DNA of 34,915 nt from Bacillota bacterium (lineage in GTDB: Bacteria; Bacillota; Clostridia; DSM-8532). The position numbers and the translations under genes were made by a program. A model generated the notes under the pieces. It worked only from the letters and a program-made list of their open reading frames with translations. It was not told the DNA's origin and searched no databases. Positions within the stretch are counted from its first letter, which is position 1. Each line of letters opens with the position of its first letter. Where the stretch lies: the NCBI GenBank assembly GCA_023440865.1, contig JAEXRM010000120.1, positions 1-34,915 on the forward strand. Reading direction: 5' to 3'. Shown in pieces: positions 1-10,926 of the stretch.

Positions 1-35
1 AGAGGTAAGGGGTTCGATCCCCCTCATCTCCACCA
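1..35 (+). tRNA. 3' end of a tRNA, probably tRNA-Ala (truncated by window edge)
   Basis: The first 35 bases hold a complete T arm (stem AGGGG/CCCCT around the loop TTCGATC), the 3' acceptor strand CATCTCC, discriminator A and an encoded CCA end. The 5' half lies outside the window. The acceptor strand has T where position 70 falls, which would give the G3-U70 pair that marks alanine tRNAs and tmRNA. The short stretch before the T arm (GAGGTA) looks like an ordinary variable loop rather than the GGAC that usually precedes the tmRNA T arm, so a tRNA is preferred. The anticodon is not visible, so the amino acid is an inference. Confidence 0.8.
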
Positions 36-78
36 AGGAAAGAACCCGTCGATGATCTCATCGACGGGTTCTTTCCTT
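35..78 (+). terminator. long perfect hairpin just after the tRNA
   Basis: Positions 35-54 and 59-78 are a perfect 20-bp inverted repeat around a 4-base loop (ATCT). The left arm begins with the last A of the tRNA CCA end. The plus strand continues GTTTATG after the stem, a weak U-run. It most likely ends the tRNA transcript, and it also sits just past the end of the opposing nqr operon. Confidence 0.7.
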
Positions 79-85
79 GTTTATG

Positions 86-104
86 AAAAAGAACCGGCTG
101 GTTC
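86..104 (-). terminator. terminator of the nqr operon
   Basis: On the minus strand GAACC-AGCC-GGTTC (91-104) forms a 5-bp stem followed directly by TTTTT (86-90). It overlaps the stop codon of the last gene of the operon, and fits a short rho-independent terminator for the convergent nqr transcript. Confidence 0.6.
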
Positions 105-561
105 AAGGCTTGGGCAGGAATGCCACCAGATAGGCGGGATCCAGGCGGAAATAGGATCCGATGCCTTCATAGAAGCCATGCATCCGGATCATGTGGATGG
201 ACAGGTCCGTCCAATGAACGGCCGCACCGGTCGCCAGATTCTTCACGAGGGTGTTGCGCTTGTCCGCGCGGTGGTTGTCGGCAAACGGACAGGGAATGGT
301 GCCCATGTACTCGTCCACCTGGACGGCGAATCCCTCGGCCAATGGCAGCAGGGCTTCCGTCATTCGTTTGCCGATGTCCGTGATGGCCTGCATGCGGTCG
401 GCGATCTGCCCATGTGTCAGGCCCAGCCGGTTCACGGTCTCCTGGTCCGCCAGCAGAATGTCCTGCAGGTTTCTCGCATCGGTTCCCAGAAACCCCTCCG
501 CAGTGAGCTTCCCGGGCTGCATCCTGTCCTGGACGGCCTGCATGTCCATGGTTTGCTTCAT
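103..561 (-). CDS. conserved protein of unknown function, last gene of the nqr operon
   Basis: A 152-residue soluble protein with no membrane segment or signal peptide. The start is the ATG at 561, with AGGGGAGG about five bases upstream; the upstream in-frame ATG at 612 lies inside nqrF and lacks that support. The N-terminal half is helical and acidic. The C-terminal half has a run that looks strongly conserved: IPCPF (89-93), then HWTDLSIHMI (116-125) and HGFYEG (128-133). Two His, one Cys and several aromatics there could bind a metal or cofactor, but this is inference. I recognise the type of sequence as a conserved hypothetical but know no function. It starts 22 bases after the nqrF stop and ends at the operon terminator, so it is almost certainly co-transcribed with nqrBCDEF. 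Confidence 0.8.
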   Translation of the reverse strand: MKQTMDMQAVQDRMQPGKLTAEGFLGTDARNLQDILLADQETVNRLGLTHGQIADRMQAITDIGKRMTEALLPLAEGFAVQVDEYMGTIPCPFADNHRADKRNTLVKNLATGAAVHWTDLSIHMIRMHGFYEGIGSYFRLDPAYLVAFLPKP

Positions 562-583
562 GACTGCCTCCCCTTTCGGCACC

Positions 584-1675
584 TCAGAACTTGTCATAGA
601 AGATGCGATCATCGGTGAGTCCCTTTTTCTTCAACACTTGGATGCAGGCGTTGATCATGCCGGGACTGCCGCACAGCAGGCCGTGAAGTCCGTCCGCCTG
701 CCCGATGTTGCGGTCCACCACCTCGGTGATGAGCCCCGTCTGCCCGTCCCAGTCATCCTCCGGAAGCGGGGCCGACAACGCCGGCACATAATGCAGGTTC
801 GGATGCTTTTCCGCCAACTCGCGGAAGAACTCGACATCGTACAGGTCCTTCCGGGTCACCGCACCGAAGAAGAACCACATCTCCTTGTCGACGCCGCGTT
901 CCAGCGCATCGAGGATGATGGCGCGCATGGGTGCCAGGCCTGAACCGCCGGCGATCATGATGTAGCCCGTCGCCTCCGGTCTCGGGTAGAAGTCTCCATA
1001 CGGACCGGTCAGCACGATCTCGTCCCCCTCCTTCACATGGTCGTGGAGGAAGGTGGTGCAGATGCCCTGCGGCACGCGGCGTACGATCAGCTCCACGGCC
1101 TGGTGCTCGGAGGGGTTCGAGGAGATGGAGTAGGCGCGCCACACCACCTCGGATACCTTGGCGTAGGGCTTTGTGGAAACCTGCATGTACTGGCCGGCCT
1201 TGAACGTGATGGGACTGTCGAGCGTGAACCGGTATTCCTTGATGTCGTGCGTCTTTTGCGTGATGCGCTCCACCCGGGTCCTGTACTCCCTGACCAGAAA
1301 CAGCTCCTCGGGAATGCGGATGCGCAGGTTGCGCTTGATCTTTACCTGGCAGGAAAGCCGGACATCCGCCGCCCGCTCCTGCGGGGTCAGATAGGGCTCC
1401 TCCGTCGGCAGCAGCGGATCCGCCCCTTCGAGCACCTGCAGCTTGCACATGCCGCAGGTGGCCTTGCCGCCACAGGCGGACGGAATGAAGATCTTCTGGC
1501 CCGAAAGCGTTGACAGCAGCGAAGCGCCGCCCTCCACCTCCAGCACCTTGGCACCTTCGTTGATGTCGATGCGGCAGGTGCCGTAGTTGTTGAAGAACCG
1601 CTCGGCCAGGATGATGAGGATGGTCAGCAGCGTGGAGATGCCGGAGACACCCGCCACGGTCACGAGAACTTCCAT
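584..1675 (-). CDS. nqrF: Na+-translocating NADH oxidoreductase subunit F (NADH dehydrogenase, 2Fe-2S/FAD)
   Basis: NqrF is the electron entry subunit: it oxidises NADH with FAD and passes electrons through a 2Fe-2S cluster. The 363-residue protein has one N-terminal membrane helix (about 3-25), then a plant-type ferredoxin domain with Cys68, Cys74, Cys77 and Cys109 (C-x5-C-x2-C plus a distant C). A ferredoxin-NADP reductase-type domain follows, with the FAD motif RAYSISS (180-186), the nucleotide motif GGSGLAP (243-249), CGSPGM, and a C-terminal aromatic residue (YDKF). The start ATG at 1675 has AGGAGG eight bases upstream. It is shorter than the roughly 408-residue Vibrio protein, largely by loops in the reductase part. 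The ferredoxin domain separates it from Rnf, which has no such subunit, and identifies the operon as Nqr-type. Confidence 0.95.
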   Translation of the reverse strand: MEVLVTVAGVSGISTLLTILIILAERFFNNYGTCRIDINEGAKVLEVEGGASLLSTLSGQKIFIPSACGGKATCGMCKLQVLEGADPLLPTEEPYLTPQERAADVRLSCQVKIKRNLRIRIPEELFLVREYRTRVERITQKTHDIKEYRFTLDSPITFKAGQYMQVSTKPYAKVSEVVWRAYSISSNPSEHQAVELIVRRVPQGICTTFLHDHVKEGDEIVLTGPYGDFYPRPEATGYIMIAGGSGLAPMRAIILDALERGVDKEMWFFFGAVTRKDLYDVEFFRELAEKHPNLHYVPALSAPLPEDDWDGQTGLITEVVDRNIGQADGLHGLLCGSPGMINACIQVLKKKGLTDDRIFYDKF

Positions 1676-1743
1676 GCCCGAACCTCCTATTTGCTTGATC
1701 ACGGCAATCGGACCATATGGGTCCGCCCGCAGGCGCACCCGTT

Positions 1744-2340
1744 CTACTGGACAGCCACCATGCCGGAAAAGCCGATGAACGCCAACGCCATGATGCCGGT
1801 GATGACAAAGGTGATGCCGGGCCCTTCCAGCCCCGGCGGAATCTTGGTTTTGGCCATCTTCTCCCGGATGGCGGCCAGCGCGTTGATGGCCAGCAGCCAG
1901 CCAAGACCCGAACCGAGGCTGAACAGGATGGTCTGCAGGAAGCTGTATTGCCGGATGACCATGAACAGGATGATGCCCAGGATGGCACAGTTGACGGTGA
2001 TCAGCGGCAGGAAGATGCCCAGCTTGCGATGCAGATCCGGCGTGAACCGGTCCATCGCCATTTCAATGATCTGCACCACCGCGGCGATGACCAGGATGAA
2101 GATGATGTATTGCAGGTATTCCAGCCTGAGCGGCACGATGAACCAATGGTACACCACCCAGCCGATGGCGGCCGTGACCACGGACACCATGGTTACGGCC
2201 TTGCCGAGACCCGAGGCGGTCTTGTACTCATTGGAGACGGAGATGAACGAGCACATGCCCAGGAAGTTGTTCAGGATCATGTTGCTCGTGAAGATGGATG
2301 CGATGAAGATGAGCATGGGATTGATGGCCGGACTCTCCAT
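1744..2340 (-). CDS. nqrE: Na+-translocating NADH oxidoreductase subunit E
   Basis: A 198-residue integral membrane protein with about six helices, colinear with NqrE/RnfA. It has the family signatures NNFLGMCSF near the N-terminus and LPLITVNCAILG in the middle. The two Cys in these stretches match those that, with two from NqrD, hold the iron centre in the middle of the membrane. The C-terminal ALAAIREK and PPGLEGPGITF stretches are also typical. The ATG at 2340 has AAGGGGGAAC upstream. A 125-base spacer separates it from nqrD, and 68 bases separate it from nqrF. Confidence 0.95.
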   Translation of the reverse strand: MESPAINPMLIFIASIFTSNMILNNFLGMCSFISVSNEYKTASGLGKAVTMVSVVTAAIGWVVYHWFIVPLRLEYLQYIIFILVIAAVVQIIEMAMDRFTPDLHRKLGIFLPLITVNCAILGIILFMVIRQYSFLQTILFSLGSGLGWLLAINALAAIREKMAKTKIPPGLEGPGITFVITGIMALAFIGFSGMVAVQ

Positions 2341-2465
2341 GACATGTTCCCCCTTCGCCTGTGGATTCGCCTGTCAAGGCGGCTATCTCCCGTTCCGGCA
2401 GACAGTGTCCTCGCAGGCAACCGCTTGCCGCCCTGCGGGCGGCGGGCGGCACCTTCGCAGTCGGC

Positions 2466-3128
2466 CTACGCCTTCGCCGGCGTCCCGGCCGGTGCGCCGG
2501 TGGCCCCCGGCTTCGTCTGCGCCTTCCGTTTGGCCTCCCGCTTCGCCATGAGGTTCGTGTTGCCCCAGATCAGCACGGCGATCAGGAAGAAGGCGGCAGG
2601 CGGTGTGACCATGATGGTCCATTTCGTGAAGGACACCCCGAGCGACAGGCCGAACAGGGTGCCGAATCCCATGAACTCGCGGATGGAGGCGACCAGCAGC
2701 AGGATGGCCGTGTAGCCGAGGCCGGCGAACAGGCCGTCGAGCATGGACAGGATGGGCTTGTTCTTGATGGCGAACGCCTCCATGCGGCCCATCAGGATGC
2801 AGTTGGTGATGATCAGGCCCACGTAAGGCCCCAACGCCTTGCTGATCTCCGGCAGCTGCGCCTTGAGGAGGATGTCCACGAAGATGACATAGGCCGCGAT
2901 GATGAGGGTGAACACCATCATGCGGATGCGTGCGGGAATGAGGTTGCGCAGCAGCGAGATGGTGAGACCGGAGAAGGCCAGCGCGAAGGTGACGCCCGCC
3001 CCCATGACCAGGGAGTTCATCATGAGGTTCGTGACGGCAAGGCTGGAACAGATCCCCAGAATCTGGCGGATGACGGGGTTCTCCTTCCAGATGTTCCGCT
3101 CGATGACGAGTTTGACATCCTTGTTCAT
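2466..3128 (-). CDS. nqrD: Na+-translocating NADH oxidoreductase subunit D
   Basis: A 220-residue membrane protein colinear with NqrD/RnfE, with about six helices. ENPVIRQILGICSSLAVT near the N-terminus and GLIITNCILMGRMEAFA in the middle carry the two Cys expected to share an iron centre with NqrE. The last 30 residues are a hydrophilic Lys/Ala/Pro-rich tail (AKREAKRKAQTKPG and onward) that goes beyond the usual end of the family. The ATG overlaps the nqrC stop as ATGA, so translation is probably coupled. Confidence 0.95.
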   Translation of the reverse strand: MNKDVKLVIERNIWKENPVIRQILGICSSLAVTNLMMNSLVMGAGVTFALAFSGLTISLLRNLIPARIRMMVFTLIIAAYVIFVDILLKAQLPEISKALGPYVGLIITNCILMGRMEAFAIKNKPILSMLDGLFAGLGYTAILLLVASIREFMGFGTLFGLSLGVSFTKWTIMVTPPAAFFLIAVLIWGNTNLMAKREAKRKAQTKPGATGAPAGTPAKA

Positions 3129-3724
3129 TTCCGAATCCCTCCCTTCACGGCCGCACCCGACAAGGTGCCGTTGACCAGCGACATGACCGAACGCGAGGTG
3201 CTCGTCGCGCCGGTGATGGCGTCGACATCCCCCACCCCCGCCGCGTCCTTGAGCCCAAGCGTACCACCGGCCGGCACCGCGATGCCGCGGAACTGCTCCT
3301 TGAACCAGTCCTCATCGATGCGCCCGCCAAGCCCCGGTGTCTCGGAGTGGCTGGTGAACACGATGCCGGTCAACATACCGCCATCCGCCGCCACACCCAG
3401 ATAACCCTCGATGGTGCCCCACAGCCCGGGCCCCTTGAAGGGGAACGCATACGCGGTCGGCAGACCGTCCGCCCCCCTGCCTGCCGGTACGGTCATGCCT
3501 GCGAGATCGACCTCTGCGACTTCGGCCGCATAGGTCTGGCGGATGCCCGCATCGGTTCCGTCATGGCCGATGTGCAATGCGTACAGGATGCTCCGTTGCT
3601 TCTGCAAAGCCTGGTTGGCCTCGATGCTGTCCCGGGCGAACACATTCGCGCCGGCCAGCAAAGCGGTAAACACGCCGCTGACCACCAGCATGAACAGGAT
3701 GGTGAAGCCGTACCCCTTCTTCAT
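3125..3724 (-). CDS. nqrC: Na+-translocating NADH oxidoreductase subunit C (covalent FMN)
   Basis: A 199-residue protein with one N-terminal membrane helix (about 6-28) and an extracytoplasmic FMN-binding domain. The flavinylation motif TGAT is at 171-174, so Thr174 is the expected FMN-phosphoester site, attached by an ApbE-type enzyme that is not in this window. HSETPGLGGRI (126-136) is the other family signature. The chosen start, ATG at 3724, overlaps the nqrB stop as ATGA and gives a normal N-terminus (MKKGYGF); longer in-frame starts run into nqrB. It is shorter than Vibrio NqrC and close to RnfG in length. Confidence 0.93.
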   Translation of the reverse strand: MKKGYGFTILFMLVVSGVFTALLAGANVFARDSIEANQALQKQRSILYALHIGHDGTDAGIRQTYAAEVAEVDLAGMTVPAGRGADGLPTAYAFPFKGPGLWGTIEGYLGVAADGGMLTGIVFTSHSETPGLGGRIDEDWFKEQFRGIAVPAGGTLGLKDAAGVGDVDAITGATSTSRSVMSLVNGTLSGAAVKGGIRK

Positions 3725-4749
3725 GCGCCCGCCTCCGATCCCGCCGCGCGTTTGGTCTTGTCCGAACCGGCGGTATCCCCGCCGGTCCCCTTGCCCGCAT
3801 GCTTCGCCTTCCATTCGAGCATCGTGCGTTCCATCAGCGGCACGAACATGTTGCCGATGAGCACGGCGAACATCATGCCCTCCGTGAACAGGGAGAAACG
3901 GCGGATGATGAGGGTGACGACGCCGATCAGGATGCCGTAGAGAATTTTGGTCGTCTCATCCTTGGGGGCGGAGACGGGGTCCGTGGTCATGAAGACCGCA
4001 CCGAACAGGAATCCGCCGGACAGGAGCGAGAAAAGCGGATCCGCCGCGGCGGCGCCGGTCGCGAACAGCAGGGACGCACAAACAAGAAAGCTGCCGATCG
4101 TGGACACCATGATTTTCCACGAGGCTGTTTTGGTCACGACCAGATACACCGCCGCCGCCAGTATCAGCAGCGCGCTCGCCTCGCCAAGGGAGCCGGAGAC
4201 ATTTCCCAGGAAGAGGTCCAGATAGGGTGCGGCCTCCCCGGACTTGTTGAAGGTGATGATGGGGGTTGCGGCGGTCAGCATGTCCGCATCCGGCGTGAAC
4301 CGGACCAACCCGCCGGGCCAGAAGGCCATGGGCTTCGCCCAGCCCAAGGTCATGGGGGCGGGGAACGCCACATATACAAAACAGCGCGCGACCAGGGCCG
4401 GGTTGAAGATGTTGCGTCCAAAACCGCCAAAGACGCCCTTGCCGAACACCACGCCGAACACGATCCCCACGACCGCCATCCATACCGGCAGGGTTGGCGG
4501 CAGGGTGAGCGTGTACAGGATGCAGGTGACATGGACCGCTTCGGTGATCTTGGTCTTCTCCCCCTGGATGGTGCGCATGATGAGATACTCCGCAGCCATG
4601 CCGGCCAGGAGGACCACCGCCTGCGTCAGCAGGGCACGCCATCCATAGAACCAGACGGAGAGCAGCACCAGGGGCATGAGGGCATACTTGACGCGTTGCA
4701 TGGGTTTCTGCCGAAGCAGCACGGTCCGGAGTGCCTTGAGATCCAACAT
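3721..4749 (-). CDS. nqrB: Na+-translocating NADH oxidoreductase subunit B (covalent FMN, ion channel)
   Basis: A 342-residue polytopic membrane protein of the NqrB/RnfD family, the subunit with the sodium path. FGRNIFNPAL (110-119) is the family signature. TAATP at 159-163 sits where NqrB/RnfD carry the S/T-G/A-A-T flavinylation site, making Thr162 the likely FMN residue. MTTDPVSAPKDE near the C-terminus is also typical. The start is the ATG at 4749 with AAGGGGG upstream; an in-frame start at 4782 has no such site. The length matches RnfD better than the longer Vibrio NqrB, and the C-terminus ends in a charged tail. This is the first gene of the operon: no nqrA precedes it, and the next gene upstream is an unrelated hydrolase behind a terminator. 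Confidence 0.92.
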   Translation of the reverse strand: MLDLKALRTVLLRQKPMQRVKYALMPLVLLSVWFYGWRALLTQAVVLLAGMAAEYLIMRTIQGEKTKITEAVHVTCILYTLTLPPTLPVWMAVVGIVFGVVFGKGVFGGFGRNIFNPALVARCFVYVAFPAPMTLGWAKPMAFWPGGLVRFTPDADMLTAATPIITFNKSGEAAPYLDLFLGNVSGSLGEASALLILAAAVYLVVTKTASWKIMVSTIGSFLVCASLLFATGAAAADPLFSLLSGGFLFGAVFMTTDPVSAPKDETTKILYGILIGVVTLIIRRFSLFTEGMMFAVLIGNMFVPLMERTMLEWKAKHAGKGTGGDTAGSDKTKRAAGSEAGA

Positions 4750-4888
4750 GAGGTACCCCCTTTTGTGAAATGACGCAGCCATGCTTCATCAGGCTGCGGG
4801 TGCGCCCGACATGCCGGCGGTTCCGCGGGCTCGCCGGCAGCGGCCGCACAGCCGATGGTCACGAAGGAATCATACCCCGATTCAAGAA
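4750..4888 (-). promoter_or_regulatory. nqr operon upstream region: leader hairpins and weak promoter candidate
   Basis: Between the SGNH terminator and nqrB the minus strand holds one -10-like hexamer, TATGAT (4869-4874), without a good -35. Downstream are two GC-rich hairpins: CCGGCG/CGCCGG (about 4813-4836) and CGCAGCC/GGCTGCG (4774-4780 with 4792-4798), the second about a dozen bases before the ribosome site. It does not match a riboswitch class I know. Confidence 0.35.
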
Positions 4889-4912
4889 AAAAACGCGCTC
4901 TCGCGCGTTTTT
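4889..4912 (-). terminator. terminator after the exoA-SGNH operon
   Basis: A 10-bp perfect stem (4889-4898 with 4903-4912) around the loop TCTC, with A-runs and T-runs on its outer ends. On the minus strand it is followed by further T residues. It separates the SGNH hydrolase transcript from the nqr operon and could work in both directions. Confidence 0.85.
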
Positions 4913-4991
4913 CTACCGATTTTGGGTTGATGATCCCGAAAATCCCATCCGTTCCATGCACTGGCGCAAGCCATGACCTGTGCGGCCGGTG

Positions 4992-6191
4992 TCAGCCGGA
5001 CAGGGAACCCGTATGGATCATCGACGCCATGACCCTTCCCCCCTGCGCATTCGGATGCAACCGGTCTCCGACATGCCAATGCTCCGTCAGCCGCTCGGGA
5101 CTGACAGGATCGCGCAGCGCCAGGTCGAAATCGATGGTTCCGTCAAACTCCCCGCTGTGTCGGATCCATCCGTTCACCGCCTGACGGACGGCCTCCCGTT
5201 CGGGCGTCAGGGTCAGCAGGTACCCGCCAAACGGCAGGATGGTGCCGCCCAGAATGCGAATCCCCTTTTCATGCGCCAAATGGATCAGGCCACGCATCCC
5301 GTTCACCAGACTCTCCGCGTCCTGTTCCTGCTCCCTGGGCGCGGTCAGCCCCGGTTGCAGCAGATCGTTCACCCCGATGAGCGAAATCACCGTCGCCACA
5401 CCGGACTGGGCCAGCGCGTCGTGTTCGAACCGCAGGATGCCGGCCGGTCCGTATATGCCCTTGCCCAAGCCGCTTCCGGCATCATGGAGCAGCCGGTTCC
5501 CGCTGATGCCCTGATTCAGGAGCGAGAGCGCGCCCGGCATCTCGACCGACAACCGTTCCGCCAGCACGGACGTCCACTGGTTCAGGGCCGTGATGGAGTC
5601 ACCGAAAGCGACCACCGCGCGGCACGTGGCGGGCGCATGCACGTCGACACCGGCCAGGATGCCGACGGTTGCGGGCAGGAGGCGGTTATCCAGCCGCCTG
5701 ACACGAAAACCCTCCCGCACCGGCATTTCTCGTTCCCCGACATGCAGGCCGGTTCGGGAAGCCTTGTGCCAGACCGGAAAAATGTTGCCGGATACGAACC
5801 GCCCCCTGCCGGGGAAGTGCAGATCAACGGCCACCCGGTCGCCAGGGAGGACGGTGAGGGGCGCGGGGTCGCTGAACCGCTCCTCGCCGGGCGCCAGGCG
5901 GATCCATGGCGCACCGTCGAACAGCAGGGGGACCACGGCGCCGTTGAGCGTGCCGTCGATACCGGCATGCGACACCGCGGCAGCACCGATCTGCACCGCC
6001 TGCTTCCCATACCGGTTCGACACGCGCACCCGCAGGGCGTCTCCCGGAAGATTCAGGGCGACAACCGTGCGGAAGGTCTGGTTGTCATACAGGACCGGCA
6101 ATCGCGAAAGGCTCGTGTGCGCGATGCTCCATCCGCCCACCCAGTGGCGGTCCGCCTGGTTGCAATGAGCCTTCTCAGCGGTTCGGATCAT
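4992..6191 (-). CDS. SGNH/GDSL-family esterase or hydrolase
   Basis: A 399-residue serine hydrolase of the SGNH fold. Block I is AFGDSIT with the nucleophile Ser199 in GDS (197-199), block II is GISGN (228-232), block III is GVND (273-276) and block V is DRLHPN, with Asp376 and His379 completing the triad. A β-rich domain of about 180 residues precedes the catalytic part, as in GDSL proteins that act on acylated carbohydrates; the substrate cannot be read from sequence. There is no signal peptide, so it is probably cytoplasmic. The start chosen is the ATG at 6191 with a GAGGTG site; a GTG at 6200 is the alternative. It begins 10 bases after the exoA stop and is therefore its operon partner. 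Confidence 0.85.
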   Translation of the reverse strand: MIRTAEKAHCNQADRHWVGGWSIAHTSLSRLPVLYDNQTFRTVVALNLPGDALRVRVSNRYGKQAVQIGAAAVSHAGIDGTLNGAVVPLLFDGAPWIRLAPGEERFSDPAPLTVLPGDRVAVDLHFPGRGRFVSGNIFPVWHKASRTGLHVGEREMPVREGFRVRRLDNRLLPATVGILAGVDVHAPATCRAVVAFGDSITALNQWTSVLAERLSVEMPGALSLLNQGISGNRLLHDAGSGLGKGIYGPAGILRFEHDALAQSGVATVISLIGVNDLLQPGLTAPREQEQDAESLVNGMRGLIHLAHEKGIRILGGTILPFGGYLLTLTPEREAVRQAVNGWIRHSGEFDGTIDFDLALRDPVSPERLTEHWHVGDRLHPNAQGGRVMASMIHTGSLSG

Positions 6192-6201
6192 GTCCGGCAC
6201 C

Positions 6202-6954
6202 TCATTTCAAGCATAATTCCACCGGACAATGATCCGATCCCATGACGTCCGGATGGATGCGCGCATCCGCCAGCACCGGCTTGAGGCGTTCCGAGGCGAC
6301 GAAGTAATCGATGCGCCACCCGACATTCTTTTCCCGGGCCTTCATCATGTAGGACCACCAGGTGTATGCGTCGCGCTGATCGGGATGGAAGTGCCGGAAC
6401 GTGTCCACGAAGCCGGCGTTGAGCAGCTCTGTGAACTTGCCGCGCTCCTCGTCGGTAAAGCCGGCGTTCCTGCGGTTCGTCTTCGGATTCTTCAGGTCGA
6501 TTTCCTGATGGGCGACGTTGAGATCTCCGCAAAAGATGACCGGTTTCTTCGCCTCGAGACCCTTGAGCCAGACGCGGAAATCATCCTCCCACTGCATGCG
6601 GTAGGGCAGCCGGGCCAGCTCGTTCTGTGAGTTGGGCGTATAGACGGTCACCAGGTACCAGTCCGGGTACTCGGCGCACAACACGCGTCCCTCCTGGTCG
6701 TGATGCGCCAGATCGATGCCCTTCGTGACGGCGATGGGCTTTTCACGGGTGAAGATGGCCGTACCCGAGTACCCCTTCTTCACCGCGTAGTTCCAGTATT
6801 GATGATACCCCTCGAGCGGCAGCTCCACCTGTCCCTCGGAAACCTTGGTCTCCTGCAGGCAGAAGATGTCGGCGTCCAGATGCAGGAAGGAATCCATGAA
6901 TCCCTTGCCCATGCAGGCCCGGATGCCGTTGACATTCCATGACACAAGTCTCAT
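6202..6954 (-). CDS. exoA: exodeoxyribonuclease III / AP endonuclease
   Basis: A 250-residue enzyme of the ExoIII/ExoA family, which cuts DNA at abasic sites and trims 3' ends in base excision repair. The metal-site and catalytic motifs are present in order: WNVNGIRA at the N-terminus, LQETK, the GDLNVAH loop, and GSDHCPV near the C-terminus, with TWWSYM and WRIDYF in between. The ATG at 6954 has GGGGGAGGAG five bases upstream; longer in-frame versions run into low-complexity upstream sequence. It is the first gene of a two-gene unit with the SGNH hydrolase. Confidence 0.95.
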   Translation of the reverse strand: MRLVSWNVNGIRACMGKGFMDSFLHLDADIFCLQETKVSEGQVELPLEGYHQYWNYAVKKGYSGTAIFTREKPIAVTKGIDLAHHDQEGRVLCAEYPDWYLVTVYTPNSQNELARLPYRMQWEDDFRVWLKGLEAKKPVIFCGDLNVAHQEIDLKNPKTNRRNAGFTDEERGKFTELLNAGFVDTFRHFHPDQRDAYTWWSYMMKAREKNVGWRIDYFVASERLKPVLADARIHPDVMGSDHCPVELCLK

Positions 6955-7007
6955 CCGCGCTCCTCCCCCACGCGCCAGCGGCGTGTGCCGGCCGGCGTCT
7001 TTTCTTG

Positions 7008-7016
7008 ATTGTATCA
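7008..7016 (-). promoter_or_regulatory. candidate extended -10 promoter for exoA
   Basis: The minus strand reads TGATACAAT, a TG-N-TACAAT extended -10, about 50 bases before the exoA start. No convincing -35 is present. The same TGATAYAAT pattern occurs at three other promoters in this window, which supports it a little. Confidence 0.4.
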
Positions 7017-7136
7017 TGAATCCGGTCGCGGGCGCATCGGAAGGATCGCCTGTGCCGCTTCCGCAAGCAAATGCAGGGGGAACCCGTTCCGACGGGGAGC
7101 GGCATGCACCCGGCCGTTGTTGCGCCATGGGCGCAT

Positions 7137-7169
7137 GAAAAAAGGGGCGCCCGGATGGGCAGCCCCTTG
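7137..7169 (-). terminator. terminator of the pyruvate:ferredoxin oxidoreductase transcript
   Basis: On the minus strand AAGGGG..GCCC pairs with GGGC..CCCCTT (7142-7169, one bulged base) and is followed by a run of seven T residues. It is a good rho-independent terminator, about 130 bases past the PFOR stop codon and beyond the nested inverted repeat at 7207-7293. Confidence 0.8.
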
Positions 7170-7206
7170 ATAAAGAGCAACGAATGCTGGAACTACGCCT
7201 TGGCTT

Positions 7207-7293
7207 GCTGAGAGGTAACTTGCTCTATGAATTCCAGAAAGGGATGGCCAAACTCGCCATCCCTTTCTGAAAAAGAGCAAGTAACCTCTCAGC
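7207..7293. repeat. nested inverted repeat in the 3' region of the PFOR gene
   Basis: The outer arms 7207-7226 and 7274-7293 match over 19 of 20 positions. Inside lies a second, perfect 13-bp inverted repeat (7236-7248 with 7256-7268, 7-base loop). On the minus strand the element begins 7 bases after the PFOR stop codon and precedes the terminator. A third copy of the short word AAAGAGCAA lies at 7172-7180. It may be an RNA stability or processing structure, or a small mobile palindromic element. Confidence 0.75.
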
Positions 7294-7299
7294 TACACC

Positions 7300-10839
<3,540 letters not shown>

Positions 10840-10926
10840 GTCTTTCCCTCCTTGACCGGTTGGGTATTGCACTTTGTATACATAGCACATTGTACAATAT
10901 AGACTGCCCTCGAGGCAATCACTGAG

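Noticed and set aside
1..35. 3' end of tmRNA instead of a tRNA
   Set aside because: The CATCTCCACCA end would fit either, but the bases before the T arm lack the usual GGAC of tmRNA. The rest lies outside the window, so tmRNA cannot be fully excluded.
584..4749. Rnf complex
   Set aside because: The first four subunits are shared by Rnf and Nqr, but the ferredoxin-FAD subunit is NqrF, and no rnfB or rnfC is present.
10860..10900. Rex operator in the PFOR leader
   Set aside because: The palindrome ATTGTACAAT is present but does not match the TTGTGAAA-N-TTTCACAA type consensus; only a generic dyad can be claimed.
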